The notes under the pieces: model-generated
Databases searched by the model: none
Told to the model about the DNA's origin: nothing
The model's input: only the letters and a program-made list of their open reading frames with translations
In this document: positions 18,785-27,879 of the stretch, piece by piece
How positions within the stretch are numbered: position 1 is the stretch's first letter
Layout of the letters: every line of letters begins with the position of its first letter
Source: Xanthomonas vasicola
Lineage (GTDB): Bacteria > Pseudomonadota > Gammaproteobacteria > Xanthomonadales > Xanthomonadaceae
Reading direction: 5' to 3'
Assembly: GCF_000772705.2 (NCBI RefSeq)
Contig: NZ_JSBW02000025.1
Coordinates: 1 to 39,625 of the forward strand
Length of the DNA: 39,625 bases
Position numbers and translations under genes: made by a program

Positions 18785-18917
18785 CGCGATCAGGCTTTCC
18801 CGGAAATGCCCGCGCCGACAGGCACGCGCCCGAGAACGGCCGAGCGATGCGCCGGATCGTCTCGTCCTGGCATCGCATCGTTCCTCAGTGCAGTTCACCC
18901 GCGCCGCCCACAGTGCG

Positions 18918-19878
18918 TCAGTCCAGAAACCGCGCATGCTGCTCGGGCGTCAGCAACATGCAGTGGTCGCTGCGACCGAACCAGCGGAAGCGATTGCGTG
19001 CGATCAGCCGGTAGCCGATATCGCGCACGCTGCGCGGCACGACACGCAGCACACTGGCCAGCCGCCAAAAACCACCCAATCCTGCAAGCACGCGCACAAT
19101 CGCATCGCTGTCGGTCCAGGCACCGGTGGCGTCCACCAGCAGAATGACAACGGGTCGTCCGGGTCCAGACCGTGCTGCCGCAACAGCGCGCGCCCGGCCT
19201 GGCCCTGCATGGCCGCAAAGCGATAGCGCGCACGCCGATCGTGGCGCAGCAGAAACTTGACCCAGCCATTGCACAGCAGGCACACGCCATCGAAGACGAT
19301 GGTGGCGGGCGCCGCAGGCAGCGCAACAAACGATTGATCAGCGCGGTTCAAGCCAGTCTCATAGCGAATGAACGGCCCTGCCAGCGGCAAGTGCACGTCG
19401 ACCCTAAACCCGTAACGGCCACTATCGGCATGCTCGCGGCAACGCACCTGCCGCAACCAGCGCGCAGGCTACGGAATCCATCCGAACGCCCACACACGTG
19501 TGGCCTGCCAGTCCAGCGATTGCGCATCGGCCTGCAACGAAAATTCGAAACGCACCGCGCCCAGGTGTTCGCGCAGGCTGTTGCCATGGCGCCATAGCCG
19601 CGAATGCATCGGCAAACCGCCAAAACGCCGATGCCAGCGCTCGCCGTGCGCGTCGGCAAGAAATTTCACTTTCACCTCGACGTCGCCGCTGCGCGGCAAC
19701 GGCTCTGCAGCGCCAGCAACGGCACCAACGTATGCGCAACACGCTGAATCTGCGCGCGCCCGGCGAAGGTCTGCCGCTGCTGCACCGAGTGCAATGCGCG
19801 CACCGGCGCGGGCAACTGCGCAAATGCGTCCTGCCCCAACACCTGGGCGAACAGCGGCGTGCTCAGGGTGCGATCCAC
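18918..19878 (-). pseudogene. DUF4166-DCC (DUF393) gene with three disabling lesions
   Basis: Reading on the minus strand, a GTG at 19878 opens a DUF4166 N-terminus (TPLFAQVLGQDAFAQLPAPV). The frame shifts near 19701-19710 into EPLPRSGDVEVKVKFLADAH and continues to GWIP. A TAG at 19469-19471 interrupts it, and the same frame then resumes as PARWLRQVRCREH through LPLAGPFIRYETGL. It runs directly into a DCC domain with the redox motif FDGVCLLCNGWVKF (CxxC). Near 19135-19155 it shifts again into ILLVDATGAWTDSDA and ends at the TGA at 18918-18920. So two frameshifts and one nonsense codon break what looks like a fusion or tightly packed pair. DCC proteins are thioredoxin-fold oxidoreductases. The start overlaps the pgeF stop, implying past translational coupling. 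Confidence 0.75.
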
Positions 19879-20672
19879 GCCAGCGTAGCCATGCGTCCGC
19901 TGCGGCGGTCGCGCCGGTGCGAGAAAAAGCGCTGCGGATCGGAAATGGTGCACAACCCGCCGCCATACACCGCATCGGCCGGCACACCCGCCTGCTGCAG
20001 CCGCTGGCGAGCCAGCGCATACAGATCCACCCGCCAGTGCCCTGGACGCGTGGCGACAAACGCCTGTTGCGCCTGTGCATCGTGCGCAACGAAGGCATCG
20101 AAGACGTCTTGGCCAATTTCATACACCCGCGGCCCCGCCGCCGGACCCAGCCAGGCGACCAGCTGCTGCGGTGGCGTTCGCATCGCGGCCATGCTGCGCT
20201 CCAGCACGCCGTCGGCCAGCCCGCGCCAACCGGCATGCGCAGCAGCAACTTCGTTGCCATCCACGGCAGCGAACACGACCGGCAGACAATCGGCGGTGAG
20301 GATCGCCAGCACCACGCCAGGCACCGACGTCACCGCAGCATCGGCCACCGGTTCTTGCGCGCCTGGTAGCTCATTCGCGCCGTCCGTTGATCCAGGCGCA
20401 GCGGGCGGTGCGTCTACCCGCACCACGCCCACGCCATGCACCTGTCGCAGCCAGTGCGGCGTGCTCGGCAACGCCAAGGCCTCGGCCAGTAGCGCCCGAT
20501 TGCGCTCCACCTGCGCGGGCACATCGCCTTCGGCGCTATTGCGATTGCCCAGGTTGAGCGTGTCGAACGGCGCCAGCGAGCCGCCCAGACCATGACGCAG
20601 CGTGGTCAGCGCGCGGATGCGCGGCGGCGCTGGCCAGTCCGCCGGCAGGATGAAGGGCGCGGCCACGGCCAC
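19863..20672 (-). CDS. pgeF: Multicopper-type laccase-domain protein YfiH/PgeF (peptidoglycan editing factor)
   Basis: This 269-residue protein matches the YfiH/YlmD (DUF152) family. It has the conserved zinc-binding set His79 (RQVHGVGVV), Cys129 (LTADCLPVVF) and His146 (AAHAGWRGL), plus NLGNRNS near the start. In E. coli the family removes misincorporated serine from peptidoglycan precursors; purine nucleosidase/laccase activities are also reported for relatives. The GTG start at 20672 lies one base after the rluD stop, so the two are an operon; an alternative in-frame GTG lies at 20666. The rluD-pgeF order is widely conserved and supports the call. Confidence 0.9.
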   Translation of the reverse strand: MAVAAPFILPADWPAPPRIRALTTLRHGLGGSLAPFDTLNLGNRNSAEGDVPAQVERNRALLAEALALPSTPHWLRQVHGVGVVRVDAPPAAPGSTDGANELPGAQEPVADAAVTSVPGVVLAILTADCLPVVFAAVDGNEVAAAHAGWRGLADGVLERSMAAMRTPPQQLVAWLGPAAGPRVYEIGQDVFDAFVAHDAQAQQAFVATRPGHWRVDLYALARQRLQQAGVPADAVYGGGLCTISDPQRFFSHRRDRRSGRMATLAWIAP

Positions 20673-20673
20673 C

Positions 20674-21669
20674 TCAGCGGCGTGCCATCTCGGCGGCGCG
20701 TGCGCTGTCTTCGCGCAGCGCGGTCATCAAGCGCTGCAGATCGGCCGGCACCGGCGCGCTGGCACGGACCGGCTCGCCGCTGACCGGATGCAGGAATTCC
20801 AGGGTTTCGGCATGCAGCGCCTGGCGCTTGAAGGTGCGCAGTTCGTGCACCAGTTCGTCGGTGGCGCCCTTGGGCAGCTTGAGCGCCCCGCCGTACAGCG
20901 GGTCGCCGACGATCGGCGATTTCAGGTGGGCCATGTGCACACGGATCTGATGGGTACGCCCTGTTTCCAGACGGCATTCCAGTGCGGTATGTGCGCGGAA
21001 GCGCTCGCGCAGGCGGTAATGCGTGACCGCATCGCGGCCGTCGTCGCGCACCGCCATCTTCAGGCGGTCGCGCGGGTGGCGGTCGATTGGTGCATTGGCG
21101 GTGCCGCCGGAGACCAGTGCGCCGACCACCACCGCCAGATACTGGCGATGCACATCGCGCGCGGACAGTTGCTCCACCAGCGCGGTCTGCGCCTGTACGG
21201 TGCGCGCCACTACCATCACGCCGCTGGTGTCCTTGTCCAGGCGATGCACTACGCCAGCGCGCGGCACCGAGGCCAGCGCCGGGTCGCGGAACAGCAGCGC
21301 GTTGACCAAGGTGCCGTGGGGATTACCGGCGCCCGGATGCACCACCAGACCGGCCGGCTTGTCGATCACCAGCACCTGCTCGTCTTCGTACAGCACGCTC
21401 AGCGGGATGTCCTGCGGCGCGGCGTGGGTCTGGGTTTCCAGCACCACCTGCACCTGCACGCTCTCGCCGCCGCGCAAGGTGTCGCGCGGGCGTGCCATGG
21501 CGCCGTCCAGCAGCGCGTCGCCGGACTTGATCCATTCCGACAGCCGCGAGCGTGAGAATTCGGGGAACAACTCGGCCAGCACCGCGTCGAAACGGCGTCC
21601 GGCGGCGTTGTCGGGCACGATCGCCTGGCGGATGGACGGTTCGAAGGGTTCGGCAGAGGGGTCGGACAT
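20674..21669 (-). CDS. rluD: 23S rRNA pseudouridine synthase RluD
   Basis: This 331-residue enzyme converts uridines in helix 69 of 23S rRNA (1911, 1915 and 1917 in E. coli) to pseudouridine. An S4 RNA-binding domain covers about 20-80 ([23 protein letters not shown]). The catalytic domain carries HRLDKDTSG at 142-150 with Asp145 the nucleophile, [13 protein letters not shown] before it, and [16 protein letters not shown] after. I chose ATG 21669; an in-frame GTG at 21681 adds four residues. It is divergent from bamD with a 120-base gap, an arrangement common in gammaproteobacteria. Confidence 0.95.
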   Translation of the reverse strand: MSDPSAEPFEPSIRQAIVPDNAAGRRFDAVLAELFPEFSRSRLSEWIKSGDALLDGAMARPRDTLRGGESVQVQVVLETQTHAAPQDIPLSVLYEDEQVLVIDKPAGLVVHPGAGNPHGTLVNALLFRDPALASVPRAGVVHRLDKDTSGVMVVARTVQAQTALVEQLSARDVHRQYLAVVVGALVSGGTANAPIDRHPRDRLKMAVRDDGRDAVTHYRLRERFRAHTALECRLETGRTHQIRVHMAHLKSPIVGDPLYGGALKLPKGATDELVHELRTFKRQALHAETLEFLHPVSGEPVRASAPVPADLQRLMTALREDSARAAEMARR

Positions 21670-21789
21670 GGACACGGGCACTCAGGAAAAATCGGGAATT
21701 TGGGGGTCCGGGCGGCAAGAGTCAGTCGCCGGACAGGCCACTAGGCTATCATCGCGCTCTCGTTTTCCTGATGCGTCCTGCCCAGACCC

Positions 21790-22671
21790 ATGATCCGACG
21801 GTCCACGTTTTCCGCGCCTGCGCGCCTGATTGCTCTCATGCTGGTCATGGCGTTCGTCGTCACCGGCTGCCACCGCGGTGCCAAGGACAAGAATCCCGAC
21901 GAGGGCATGCCGGTCGAACAGCTCTACGGCAAGGGCCACGATCTGATGGAGAAAGGCAACTGGGCCGGCGCCGAGGCCAGCTACAAGCGCCTGATCGCCC
22001 AGTACCCGTATGGCCCGTACACCGAGCAGGCGATGATCGAAAGCGCCTACGCCCAGTACAAGGCCGGCAAGCACGACGATACGGTGTCCAGCGTCGACCG
22101 CTTCATCCGTACCTACCCGACCCACCGCAACATCTCGTATCTGTACTACCTGCGCGGGCTGGCCAACAGCAACCGCGACACAGTGTTCCTGCGCCGCGTG
22201 TGGTCGCTGGACCCGAGCCGTCGCGACCTGTCCTCGCCGCAGCAGGCCTACAACGACTTCAATACCGTAACCGACCGCTACCCGAACAGCCGCTACGCCG
22301 CCGATGCGCGCAAGCGTATGATCGAGTTGCGCGACGTGTTCGCCCAGCACGAGCTGGACAATGCGCTGTACTACCTGCGCCGCGATGCCTGGGTGTCTGC
22401 TGCCGGCCGCGCCAATTACCTGCTGGAAACCTATCCGCAGAGCGCCTATCAATACGACGCCGTCGCAGTGCTGGCCGAGGCCTACACGCACTTGGGCAAC
22501 AAGACCCTGGCGGCCGACGCACGCCGCGTGCTGGAGCTCAACGACCCGCAGCACCCGTGGCTGACCGGTAACTGGCCGAAGTATCCCTGGGCCATCCGCA
22601 AGCTCAACCCGTTTGCTGGCGAAAAGTCAGCAGCGACCGGGCAAAAGAATGCCCAGATGAGTCGCGACTGA
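21790..22671 (+). CDS. bamD: Outer membrane assembly lipoprotein BamD (ComL)
   Basis: This 293-residue lipoprotein is the essential BamD subunit of the outer-membrane beta-barrel assembly complex. The signal peptide ends in a lipobox VTGC with Cys27. Five TPR-like helical pairs follow, including LYGKGHDLMEKGNWAGAEASY, TEQAMIESAYAQYKAGKHDDT, and ALYYLRRDAWVSAAGRANY. Length is somewhat above E. coli BamD (245), with an extra C-terminal tail rich in polar residues (about 265-293). A strong terminator begins 26 bases after the stop, so it is monocistronic. Confidence 0.95.
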   Translation: MIRRSTFSAPARLIALMLVMAFVVTGCHRGAKDKNPDEGMPVEQLYGKGHDLMEKGNWAGAEASYKRLIAQYPYGPYTEQAMIESAYAQYKAGKHDDTVSSVDRFIRTYPTHRNISYLYYLRGLANSNRDTVFLRRVWSLDPSRRDLSSPQQAYNDFNTVTDRYPNSRYAADARKRMIELRDVFAQHELDNALYYLRRDAWVSAAGRANYLLETYPQSAYQYDAVAVLAEAYTHLGNKTLAADARRVLELNDPQHPWLTGNWPKYPWAIRKLNPFAGEKSAATGQKNAQMSRD

Positions 22672-22696
22672 GACATCTGGCGCAGCGCATCATCTA

Positions 22697-22723
22697 AAAG
22701 AGGCCGCAAGGCCTCTTTCTTTT
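22697..22723 (+). terminator. Rho-independent terminator after bamD
   Basis: Left arm AAAGAGGCC (22697-22705), GCAA tetraloop, right arm GGCCTCTTT (22710-22718), then CTTTT. The nine base pairs are perfect. Confidence 0.93.
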
Positions 22724-22764
22724 GTTGCGGCGATGGCGAAGGTTACGCGGTGCGTGCAGCGACG

Positions 22765-22929
22765 ATGCCAAGACGACTGCAATTGGCACTGCTGACGAGC
22801 CTGCACCTGGCAGCGTGCATCAACTACCTGCAGACGCATCGCCGGACTCGGCGCGCGCATCCAGTCACCGGCGCCAGCTCAACGAATGCTAGAGCCCCCC
22901 TGCCTGCACTGACCGCAAACCAGATCTAA
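22765..22929 (+). CDS. Candidate small lipoprotein (54 residues)
   Basis: A short ATG frame begins MPRRLQLALLTSLHLAAC. It has two Arg, a hydrophobic core and a lipobox LAAC with Cys18, followed by 36 residues rich in Arg, Thr, Pro and Ala. This is the textbook layout of a bacterial lipoprotein precursor. It sits alone just after the bamD terminator. Support is limited: codon usage is only partly GC-ended, no good Shine-Dalgarno precedes the ATG, and no promoter is obvious. It could be chance or a decayed gene end. I do not recognise a family. Confidence 0.35.
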   Translation: MPRRLQLALLTSLHLAACINYLQTHRRTRRAHPVTGASSTNARAPLPALTANQI

Positions 22930-23092
22930 CTTCCTGCGAGCACCCACCATCCAGAGCGCAGAGGGCCACTTTGGCCTGATGTCGACCTCCCGGCCAAAAA
23001 CCGACCCTGGACCTGCTCAGCCAATTCGCCCAATCACCGGCCACCGCAGCAGCCACGGTGTGCCAAGCCACTGACCATATGGGCAATTCAGG
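22930..23092. other. Gap downstream of nadE
   Basis: Together with the small lipoprotein candidate, this completes the 421-bp stretch between bamD and the convergent nadE. I see no terminator with a T run for nadE and no supported gene in this part. Confidence 0.4.
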
Positions 23093-24736
23093 CTACTGGC
23101 CGCGATACCCATTGGTGATTGGATAGCGACGTTCGCGCCCGAATGCACGCCGTGACACCTTGGGTCCCGGCGCGGACTGGTGGCGCTTCCACTCGTTGAG
23201 CCGCACCAGGCGCAGCACATGCTCGACGGTATCGGCGGCGTAGCCGGCGGCGACGATGTCGTCGCGCGACTGTTCCTGATCGACGTAGCGATACAGGATG
23301 CCGTCGAGCACATCGTAGGGCGGCAGCGAATCCTGGTCGGTCTGGTTGTCGCGCAACTCGGCTGACGGCGGGCGCGAGATCACCGCCGGCGGGATCACCG
23401 GCGCGCCACCCACGGTGTTGCGCCACTTCGCCAAGCCAAATACTTCTGTCTTGTATAGATCCTTGAGTGGCGCATAACCACCGCACATGTCGCCGTAGAT
23501 GGTGGCGTAACCCACCGCGTATTCGCTCTTGTTGCCGGTGGTCAGCACCAGACCGCCGAACTTGTTCGACAGCGCCATCAGGATCACGCCACGGCTGCGC
23601 GACTGCAGGTTTTCTTCGGTGATGTCCGGCTGGGTGCCTTCGAACATCGGCCCCAGCGCACCGAGCAAACCCTCAAAGGCCGGCTCAATCGCGATGGTTT
23701 CCAGCTTGACGCCCAGCGCGCGGCATTGCTCGTCGGCCAGATCATTGGACAGGTTCGCGGTATAGCGCGACGGCAGGCGCACGGCGGTGACGTTATCGCC
23801 GCCCAGCGCATCCACTGCGATCGCCAGCACCAGCGCCGAGTCGATGCCGCCAGACAGGCCCAGCCAAACTTTGCTGAAGCCGTTCTTGCGGCAGTAGTCC
23901 TGCAGCCCGCGCACAACCGCGCGCCACGCCAGCGCGTCCATACTCTCGTCGCCATCGTCCACCCACACCACCGGGGTGAAGCTGCGCTCGCCGGCGGCGT
24001 AGTCCACCACCAGCCACTGGTCCACGAACGCGGCAGCAGCGGGATGCACGGTGCCGTCGCCATCGGCCACCACCGAGGCGCCATCGAACACCAGCGCGTC
24101 CTGCCCGCCAACGACGTTGAGATAGGCAATGGCCGCCCCGCTCTCGCGTGTGCGCTCGGCCAGCAACGCATCGCGCTGCGCATGCTTGCCGCGCTCGTAG
24201 GGCGAGGCGTTGGGCACCAGCACCAACTCAGCGCCAGCCTTGACGGTGTTGGCCAGCGGCTCTGCAAACCAAAGGTCTTCGCAGATCACCACGCCCACCT
24301 GCACGCCCTTGACGGTAAACACGCAGTTGTCGCCATCCGGGTCCACGTCGAAATAGCGGCGCTCGTCGAACACCGCGTAGTTAGGCAATTCGCGCTTGCG
24401 GTAGGTTGCCTCGATCCGCCCGTCGCGCAACACGCTAGCGGCGTTGTAGACCACGCTGCCAGCGCTTTGCGGCCAACCGACCACCGCCACGATGCCGCGC
24501 GTGGCAGCCGCAATGCGCCCCAACGCTTCTTCGCAATGGGCGAGAAAACCGGGCCGCAGCAGCAGATCTTCCGGCGGATAACCGCTGATCGCCAGCTCGG
24601 GAAACAGCACGATATCGGCCTCGAACTCGTCGCGCGCTGCGGCGATGTACTCGATGATGCGATCGGTGTTCTGCGCCACTGCGCCGACCGGGAAGTCGAA
24701 CTGGGCCATGGCGATGCGAAGGGTGTGTGCTGTCAC
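23093..24736 (-). CDS. nadE: Glutamine-dependent NAD+ synthetase
   Basis: This 547-residue enzyme makes NAD+ from deamido-NAD+, ATP and glutamine. The N-terminal nitrilase-type glutaminase domain (1 to about 255) has the Glu47 / Lys114 / Cys152 triad in FPELAISGYPPED, TYRKRELPNY and VVICEDLWF. The C-terminal synthetase domain has the PP-loop SGGIDS at 295-300 and TGNKSEYAVGYATIYGD. I prefer the GTG at 24736 because GGAG lies six bases upstream; an ATG at 24748 overlaps the toxin-gene stop (TGATG) but lacks a ribosome-binding site. Either way nadE directly follows the toxin-antitoxin pair and is probably co-transcribed with it. Confidence 0.93.
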   Translation of the reverse strand: MTAHTLRIAMAQFDFPVGAVAQNTDRIIEYIAAARDEFEADIVLFPELAISGYPPEDLLLRPGFLAHCEEALGRIAAATRGIVAVVGWPQSAGSVVYNAASVLRDGRIEATYRKRELPNYAVFDERRYFDVDPDGDNCVFTVKGVQVGVVICEDLWFAEPLANTVKAGAELVLVPNASPYERGKHAQRDALLAERTRESGAAIAYLNVVGGQDALVFDGASVVADGDGTVHPAAAAFVDQWLVVDYAAGERSFTPVVWVDDGDESMDALAWRAVVRGLQDYCRKNGFSKVWLGLSGGIDSALVLAIAVDALGGDNVTAVRLPSRYTANLSNDLADEQCRALGVKLETIAIEPAFEGLLGALGPMFEGTQPDITEENLQSRSRGVILMALSNKFGGLVLTTGNKSEYAVGYATIYGDMCGGYAPLKDLYKTEVFGLAKWRNTVGGAPVIPPAVISRPPSAELRDNQTDQDSLPPYDVLDGILYRYVDQEQSRDDIVAAGYAADTVEHVLRLVRLNEWKRHQSAPGPKVSRRAFGRERRYPITNGYRGQ

Positions 24737-24747
24737 TGCTGACTCCA

Positions 24748-25050
24748 TCAAAACAGGCTTTCAAGGTAACCCGCTTCGCGCTGCGAACGGATCGCCAGCA
24801 CATACACGGTGTCGTCCAACGGTGCGTAACGATAGAGCGCCAGATAACCGCTGGCATCGCGACCGATGACCAGCTCGCGAAATCCGCCATGCACTGCGTG
24901 CCCTATCAGCGGATTGTCCGCCAATGCATCGATGGCCTGGAAGACGCCAGCGAGCTTTCGCTGCACATTTGCTGCATCGTGCTCCTGCAGATAGGCGACC
25001 AGACGTCGCGCATCGTCGGCGACGCGCGCGGCAAGCCCGATGCTGGTCAT
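24748..25050 (-). CDS. parE: RelE/ParE-family toxin
   Basis: This 100-residue protein matches type II ParE/RelE toxins. Helical ARVADDARRLVAYL and VQRKLAGVFQAIDALADNP are followed by the family pattern GHAVHGGFRELVIG and YLALYRYAPLDDTVYVLAIRSQREAGY. The sequence I-G-x-x-x at the end of the beta sheet and R before the final helix fit ParE rather than ribonuclease RelE, where catalytic basic residues would be expected; ParE toxins act on DNA gyrase. It starts three bases after the antitoxin stop, and its own stop abuts nadE. Confidence 0.85.
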   Translation of the reverse strand: MTSIGLAARVADDARRLVAYLQEHDAANVQRKLAGVFQAIDALADNPLIGHAVHGGFRELVIGRDASGYLALYRYAPLDDTVYVLAIRSQREAGYLESLF

Positions 25051-25053
25051 CTG

Positions 25054-25338
25054 TCAGCGCTCGACGGTGCTGGCGACCGGTGGCGCGGGGTTCTCTCCGT
25101 CGGCAAGCTGCTGCATGTACTGGCGTATGTCCGCCCAGGACAGGGTGTTTTCGCCACCTTCGATGGCAGCCCAGCGTTGCTGCGCTTCGGCATGAAATGC
25201 GTTGCGGCGCTCGTGCGCTTCGATTTTCTCCGCAATGGCATCGACGATGAAGCCGTGCGCCGTAGTTCCGGCATCTTTCGCCGCCCTGGCGACACGCGCT
25301 TTCAGTTCGTCAGGCAAACGGATTGTGGTCGTGGACAT
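25054..25338 (-). CDS. parD: Ribbon-helix-helix antitoxin of the ParE pair
   Basis: This 94-residue protein begins MSTTTIRLPDELKARVARAA, the beta strand and first helix of a CopG/Arc-type ribbon-helix-helix DNA-binding domain. A C-terminal region (about 50-94) with SWADIRQYMQQLADGE should wrap the toxin. Antitoxin before toxin with a three-base gap is the standard order, and such proteins usually repress their own promoter. I chose ATG 25338; the frame is open to 25404 but the extra residues do not fit the family. Upstream TGTGTCACAAG on the minus strand could belong to the promoter or operator. Confidence 0.82.
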   Translation of the reverse strand: MSTTTIRLPDELKARVARAAKDAGTTAHGFIVDAIAEKIEAHERRNAFHAEAQQRWAAIEGGENTLSWADIRQYMQQLADGENPAPPVASTVER

Positions 25339-25533
25339 GGCAACCTTGGAAAACCGCATCGAGATCGGCATTGGTAGCCCCACCGTAGCACGCTTGTGAC
25401 ACACCTTGCATGACGCGCTCCTTGTGCGATTCAGGGCTCAGCACCGCTGCAAGCAGCGAGCCGGGCAGTCGGCCCAACGCGCGCGCGGCAGTCAGCGAGT
25501 CTGCCATCTGCGTAAGCCGTCTCTATAACGCAG

Positions 25534-25557
25534 AAAGCCGCCCGAAGGCGGCTTTCC
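25534..25557 (-). terminator. Rho-independent terminator of sucCD
   Basis: On the minus strand GAAAGCCGCC, a UUCG tetraloop and GGCGGCTTTC form a perfect 10-bp stem 22 bases after the sucD stop. The T tail is short and broken (TTTCTGCGTT). Confidence 0.85.
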
Positions 25558-25578
25558 ACGACACCACACTGGCGAGAC

Positions 25579-26454
25579 TTACTTCACCAGTGCAGCGATC
25601 GCCGCACCCAGATCGCCCGGCGAACGGACGGTCTTGACGCCAGCGGCTTCCATCGCCGCGAACTTGCCTTCGGCCGTGCCCTTGCCGCCCGATGCGATCG
25701 CACCGGCGTGGCCCATGCGCTTGCCGGCCGGAGCAGAAGCACCGGCGATGAAGCCGACGACCGGCTTCTTGACGTACTGCTTGATGTACTCGGCACCGGC
25801 TTCCTCGGCGTCGCCGCCGATTTCGCCGACCATGATGATGCCTTCAGTCTGCGGGTCTTCGTTGAACAGCTTGAGGCAGTCGACGAAGTTCAGGCCATTG
25901 ATTGGGTCGCCGCCGATGCCGATGCAGGTGCTCTGGCCCAGGCCCACTTCGGTGGTCTGCTTGACCGCTTCATAGGTCAGGGTGCCCGAACGCGACACGA
26001 TGCCGATCTTGCCCGGCTTGTGGATGTGGCCCGGCATGATGCCGATCTTGCACTCGCCCGGGGTGATCACGCCGGGGCAGTTCGGCCCGATCAGCACGGT
26101 GTCCGGATGCGAACGGGTCAGCACGTTCTTGACGCGCAGCATGTCCAGCACCGGGATACCTTCAGTGATGCACACGATGACCTTGATGCCGGCCGCAGCC
26201 GCTTCCAGGATCGCATCGGCCGCATACGGCGGCGGCACGTAAATCACCGATGCGTCTGCACCGGTGGCCTTGACTGCATCGGCGACGGTGTTGAACACCG
26301 GCAGATCGATATGCGTGGTGCCGCCCTTGCCGGGCGTGACGCCGCCGACGACCTGGGTGCCGTACTCGACCATCTGAGTGGCGTGGAAGGTGCCCTGCTG
26401 GCCGGTAAAGCCTTGCACGATCACCTTGGTGTTCTTGTTAATCAAAACGGACAT
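25579..26454 (-). CDS. sucD: Succinyl-CoA synthetase alpha subunit
   Basis: This 291-residue subunit of the TCA-cycle ligase binds CoA and carries the phosphohistidine. The N-terminal CoA-binding Rossmann fold contains [23 protein letters not shown]. The active-site His249 lies in [12 protein letters not shown], and [12 protein letters not shown] marks the ligase domain. Length equals the family norm. AAGGAA lies a few bases before the ATG. The gene follows sucC by 24 bases in the same operon, and a strong hairpin terminates it. Confidence 0.97.
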   Translation of the reverse strand: MSVLINKNTKVIVQGFTGQQGTFHATQMVEYGTQVVGGVTPGKGGTTHIDLPVFNTVADAVKATGADASVIYVPPPYAADAILEAAAAGIKVIVCITEGIPVLDMLRVKNVLTRSHPDTVLIGPNCPGVITPGECKIGIMPGHIHKPGKIGIVSRSGTLTYEAVKQTTEVGLGQSTCIGIGGDPINGLNFVDCLKLFNEDPQTEGIIMVGEIGGDAEEAGAEYIKQYVKKPVVGFIAGASAPAGKRMGHAGAIASGGKGTAEGKFAAMEAAGVKTVRSPGDLGAAIAALVK

Positions 26455-26478
26455 GGATAGTTCCTTCGGTGTCGTGGA

Positions 26479-27648
26479 TCAGGCGGCGTTCTTGACAGCT
26501 TCAACGACTTTCTTGGCGCCGTCGTTGATGTTGTCGGCCGGGATGATGGCCATGCCGCTATCGCGCAGCAGCTGCTTGCCTTCTTCCACGTTGGTGCCTT
26601 CCAGGCGCACCACGACCGGAACCTTGACGCCCACTTCCTTGACCGCGGCGATGATGCCTTCGGCAATCATGTCGCAGCGGACGATGCCGCCGAAGATGTT
26701 GACGAAGATGCCTTCGACCTTGTCCGAAGACAGGATCAGCTTGAACGCTTCGATGACGCGCTGCTTGTTCGCACCGCCGCCCACGTCCAGGAAGTTCGCC
26801 GGCTCGCCGCCGTTGAGCTTGATGACGTCCATGGTGGCCATGGCCAGACCTGCACCGTTGACCATGCAACCGATATTGCCGTCCATGGTGACGTAGTTGA
26901 TGTCCAACTCCGACGCGGTCACTTCGGTTTCGTCTTCCTGCGTCTTGTCGCGCATGGCGATCAGCTGCTTCTGACGGAACGCGGCGTTGTCGTCGCTGTC
27001 GAACTTGCCGTCCAGCGCGTACAGGTTGCCGTCGTCCAGGATCGCGAGCGGGTTGATTTCAACCAGCGCCAGATCCTTTTCGTTGAACAGCTTGTACAAG
27101 TTCACCATGATGCTGGCGAACTGGCCGGCCTGCTTGGCATTGAGGCCGAGCTTGAAGCCGAAATCGCGGCCGTGATAGCCCTGCACGCCTTCGACGAAAT
27201 CGACGTTGAGCGCGTGGATCAGTTCCGGCGTTTCGGCCGCAACCTGCTCGATCTCCACGCCACCCTCGCTCGAGGCGATATAAGTGATGGTCTTGGTGCC
27301 GCGGTCGACCAGAATCGACAGGTACAGCTCCTTGACGATCTCACCGGCGGTGGTCACCAACACCAGATTGATCGGCAGCTCGACGCCGGCGGTCTGGTAG
27401 GTGGACATCTTTGTGCCGAGCATCTTGGCTGCTGCGGCCTTCACGTCGTCGGTGGTCTTGCAGAACTTGACGCCGCCAGCCTTACCGCGGCCACCCGCGT
27501 GGATCTGCGCTTTCACCATCCAAGGGCCCTTGCCCAGGGAATTGGCGACTTCAACCGCTTCGTCCGGGGTCGCCGCGACCTTGCCGGCCGGGACGGGGAT
27601 GCCGTACTCGGCAAGCAGCTGTTTTGACTGGTATTCGTGGAAATTCAT
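26479..27648 (-). CDS. sucC: Succinyl-CoA synthetase beta subunit
   Basis: This 389-residue ATP-grasp subunit binds nucleotide and succinate in the TCA-cycle ligase that interconverts succinyl-CoA and succinate. It opens with [20 protein letters not shown] and has [25 protein letters not shown] and [16 protein letters not shown], all standard for SucC. Length is normal. It heads the sucC-sucD operon and is divergent from pilS across 231 bases. Confidence 0.97.
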   Translation of the reverse strand: MNFHEYQSKQLLAEYGIPVPAGKVAATPDEAVEVANSLGKGPWMVKAQIHAGGRGKAGGVKFCKTTDDVKAAAAKMLGTKMSTYQTAGVELPINLVLVTTAGEIVKELYLSILVDRGTKTITYIASSEGGVEIEQVAAETPELIHALNVDFVEGVQGYHGRDFGFKLGLNAKQAGQFASIMVNLYKLFNEKDLALVEINPLAILDDGNLYALDGKFDSDDNAAFRQKQLIAMRDKTQEDETEVTASELDINYVTMDGNIGCMVNGAGLAMATMDVIKLNGGEPANFLDVGGGANKQRVIEAFKLILSSDKVEGIFVNIFGGIVRCDMIAEGIIAAVKEVGVKVPVVVRLEGTNVEEGKQLLRDSGMAIIPADNINDGAKKVVEAVKNAA

Positions 27649-27732
27649 GCGTCACCGTGGGAAAAGGAAACGACCGCTGCGTGCAACGCAGACCGCCTGG
27701 GCGGCACGTCATGGGACGCGAACGGGCCGCCT

Positions 27733-27761
27733 ATTGTGGCTGACCACGCCGTGCGGCGCAA
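27733..27761 (-). promoter_or_regulatory. Probable sigma-70 promoter of sucCD
   Basis: On the minus strand TTGCGC (27761-27756) and CACAAT (27738-27733) are separated by 17 bases, a good -35/-10 pair. The start would fall near 27726, about 78 bases before the sucC ATG. This is a consensus match only. Confidence 0.5.
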
Positions 27762-27879
27762 AATCCGCCGGGATGGTCGCCTGATCGCAGCGCTTGCGCG
27801 TAGACCCACTCTGTGCTCAAGCGCTGCGTAGACCACGCACCTGCCTATACTCGCGGCTCGCTCCAGCGGGGAAATCGGC

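Larger units (their letters stand above)
18546..18917. other. Intergenic region with paired Xanthomonas-type repeats
   Basis: This 372-bp convergent gap lies between the chemoreceptor and the DUF4166-DCC remnant. It contains two direct copies of TAGGAGCGCACCCGG and otherwise no supported gene. Confidence 0.6.

Noticed and set aside
25310..25507. 65-codon frame upstream of the antitoxin, partly overlapping it
   Set aside because: GC-ended codons in its first half are suggestive, but it has no family match, overlaps the antitoxin start by 29 bases and covers the likely TA promoter.
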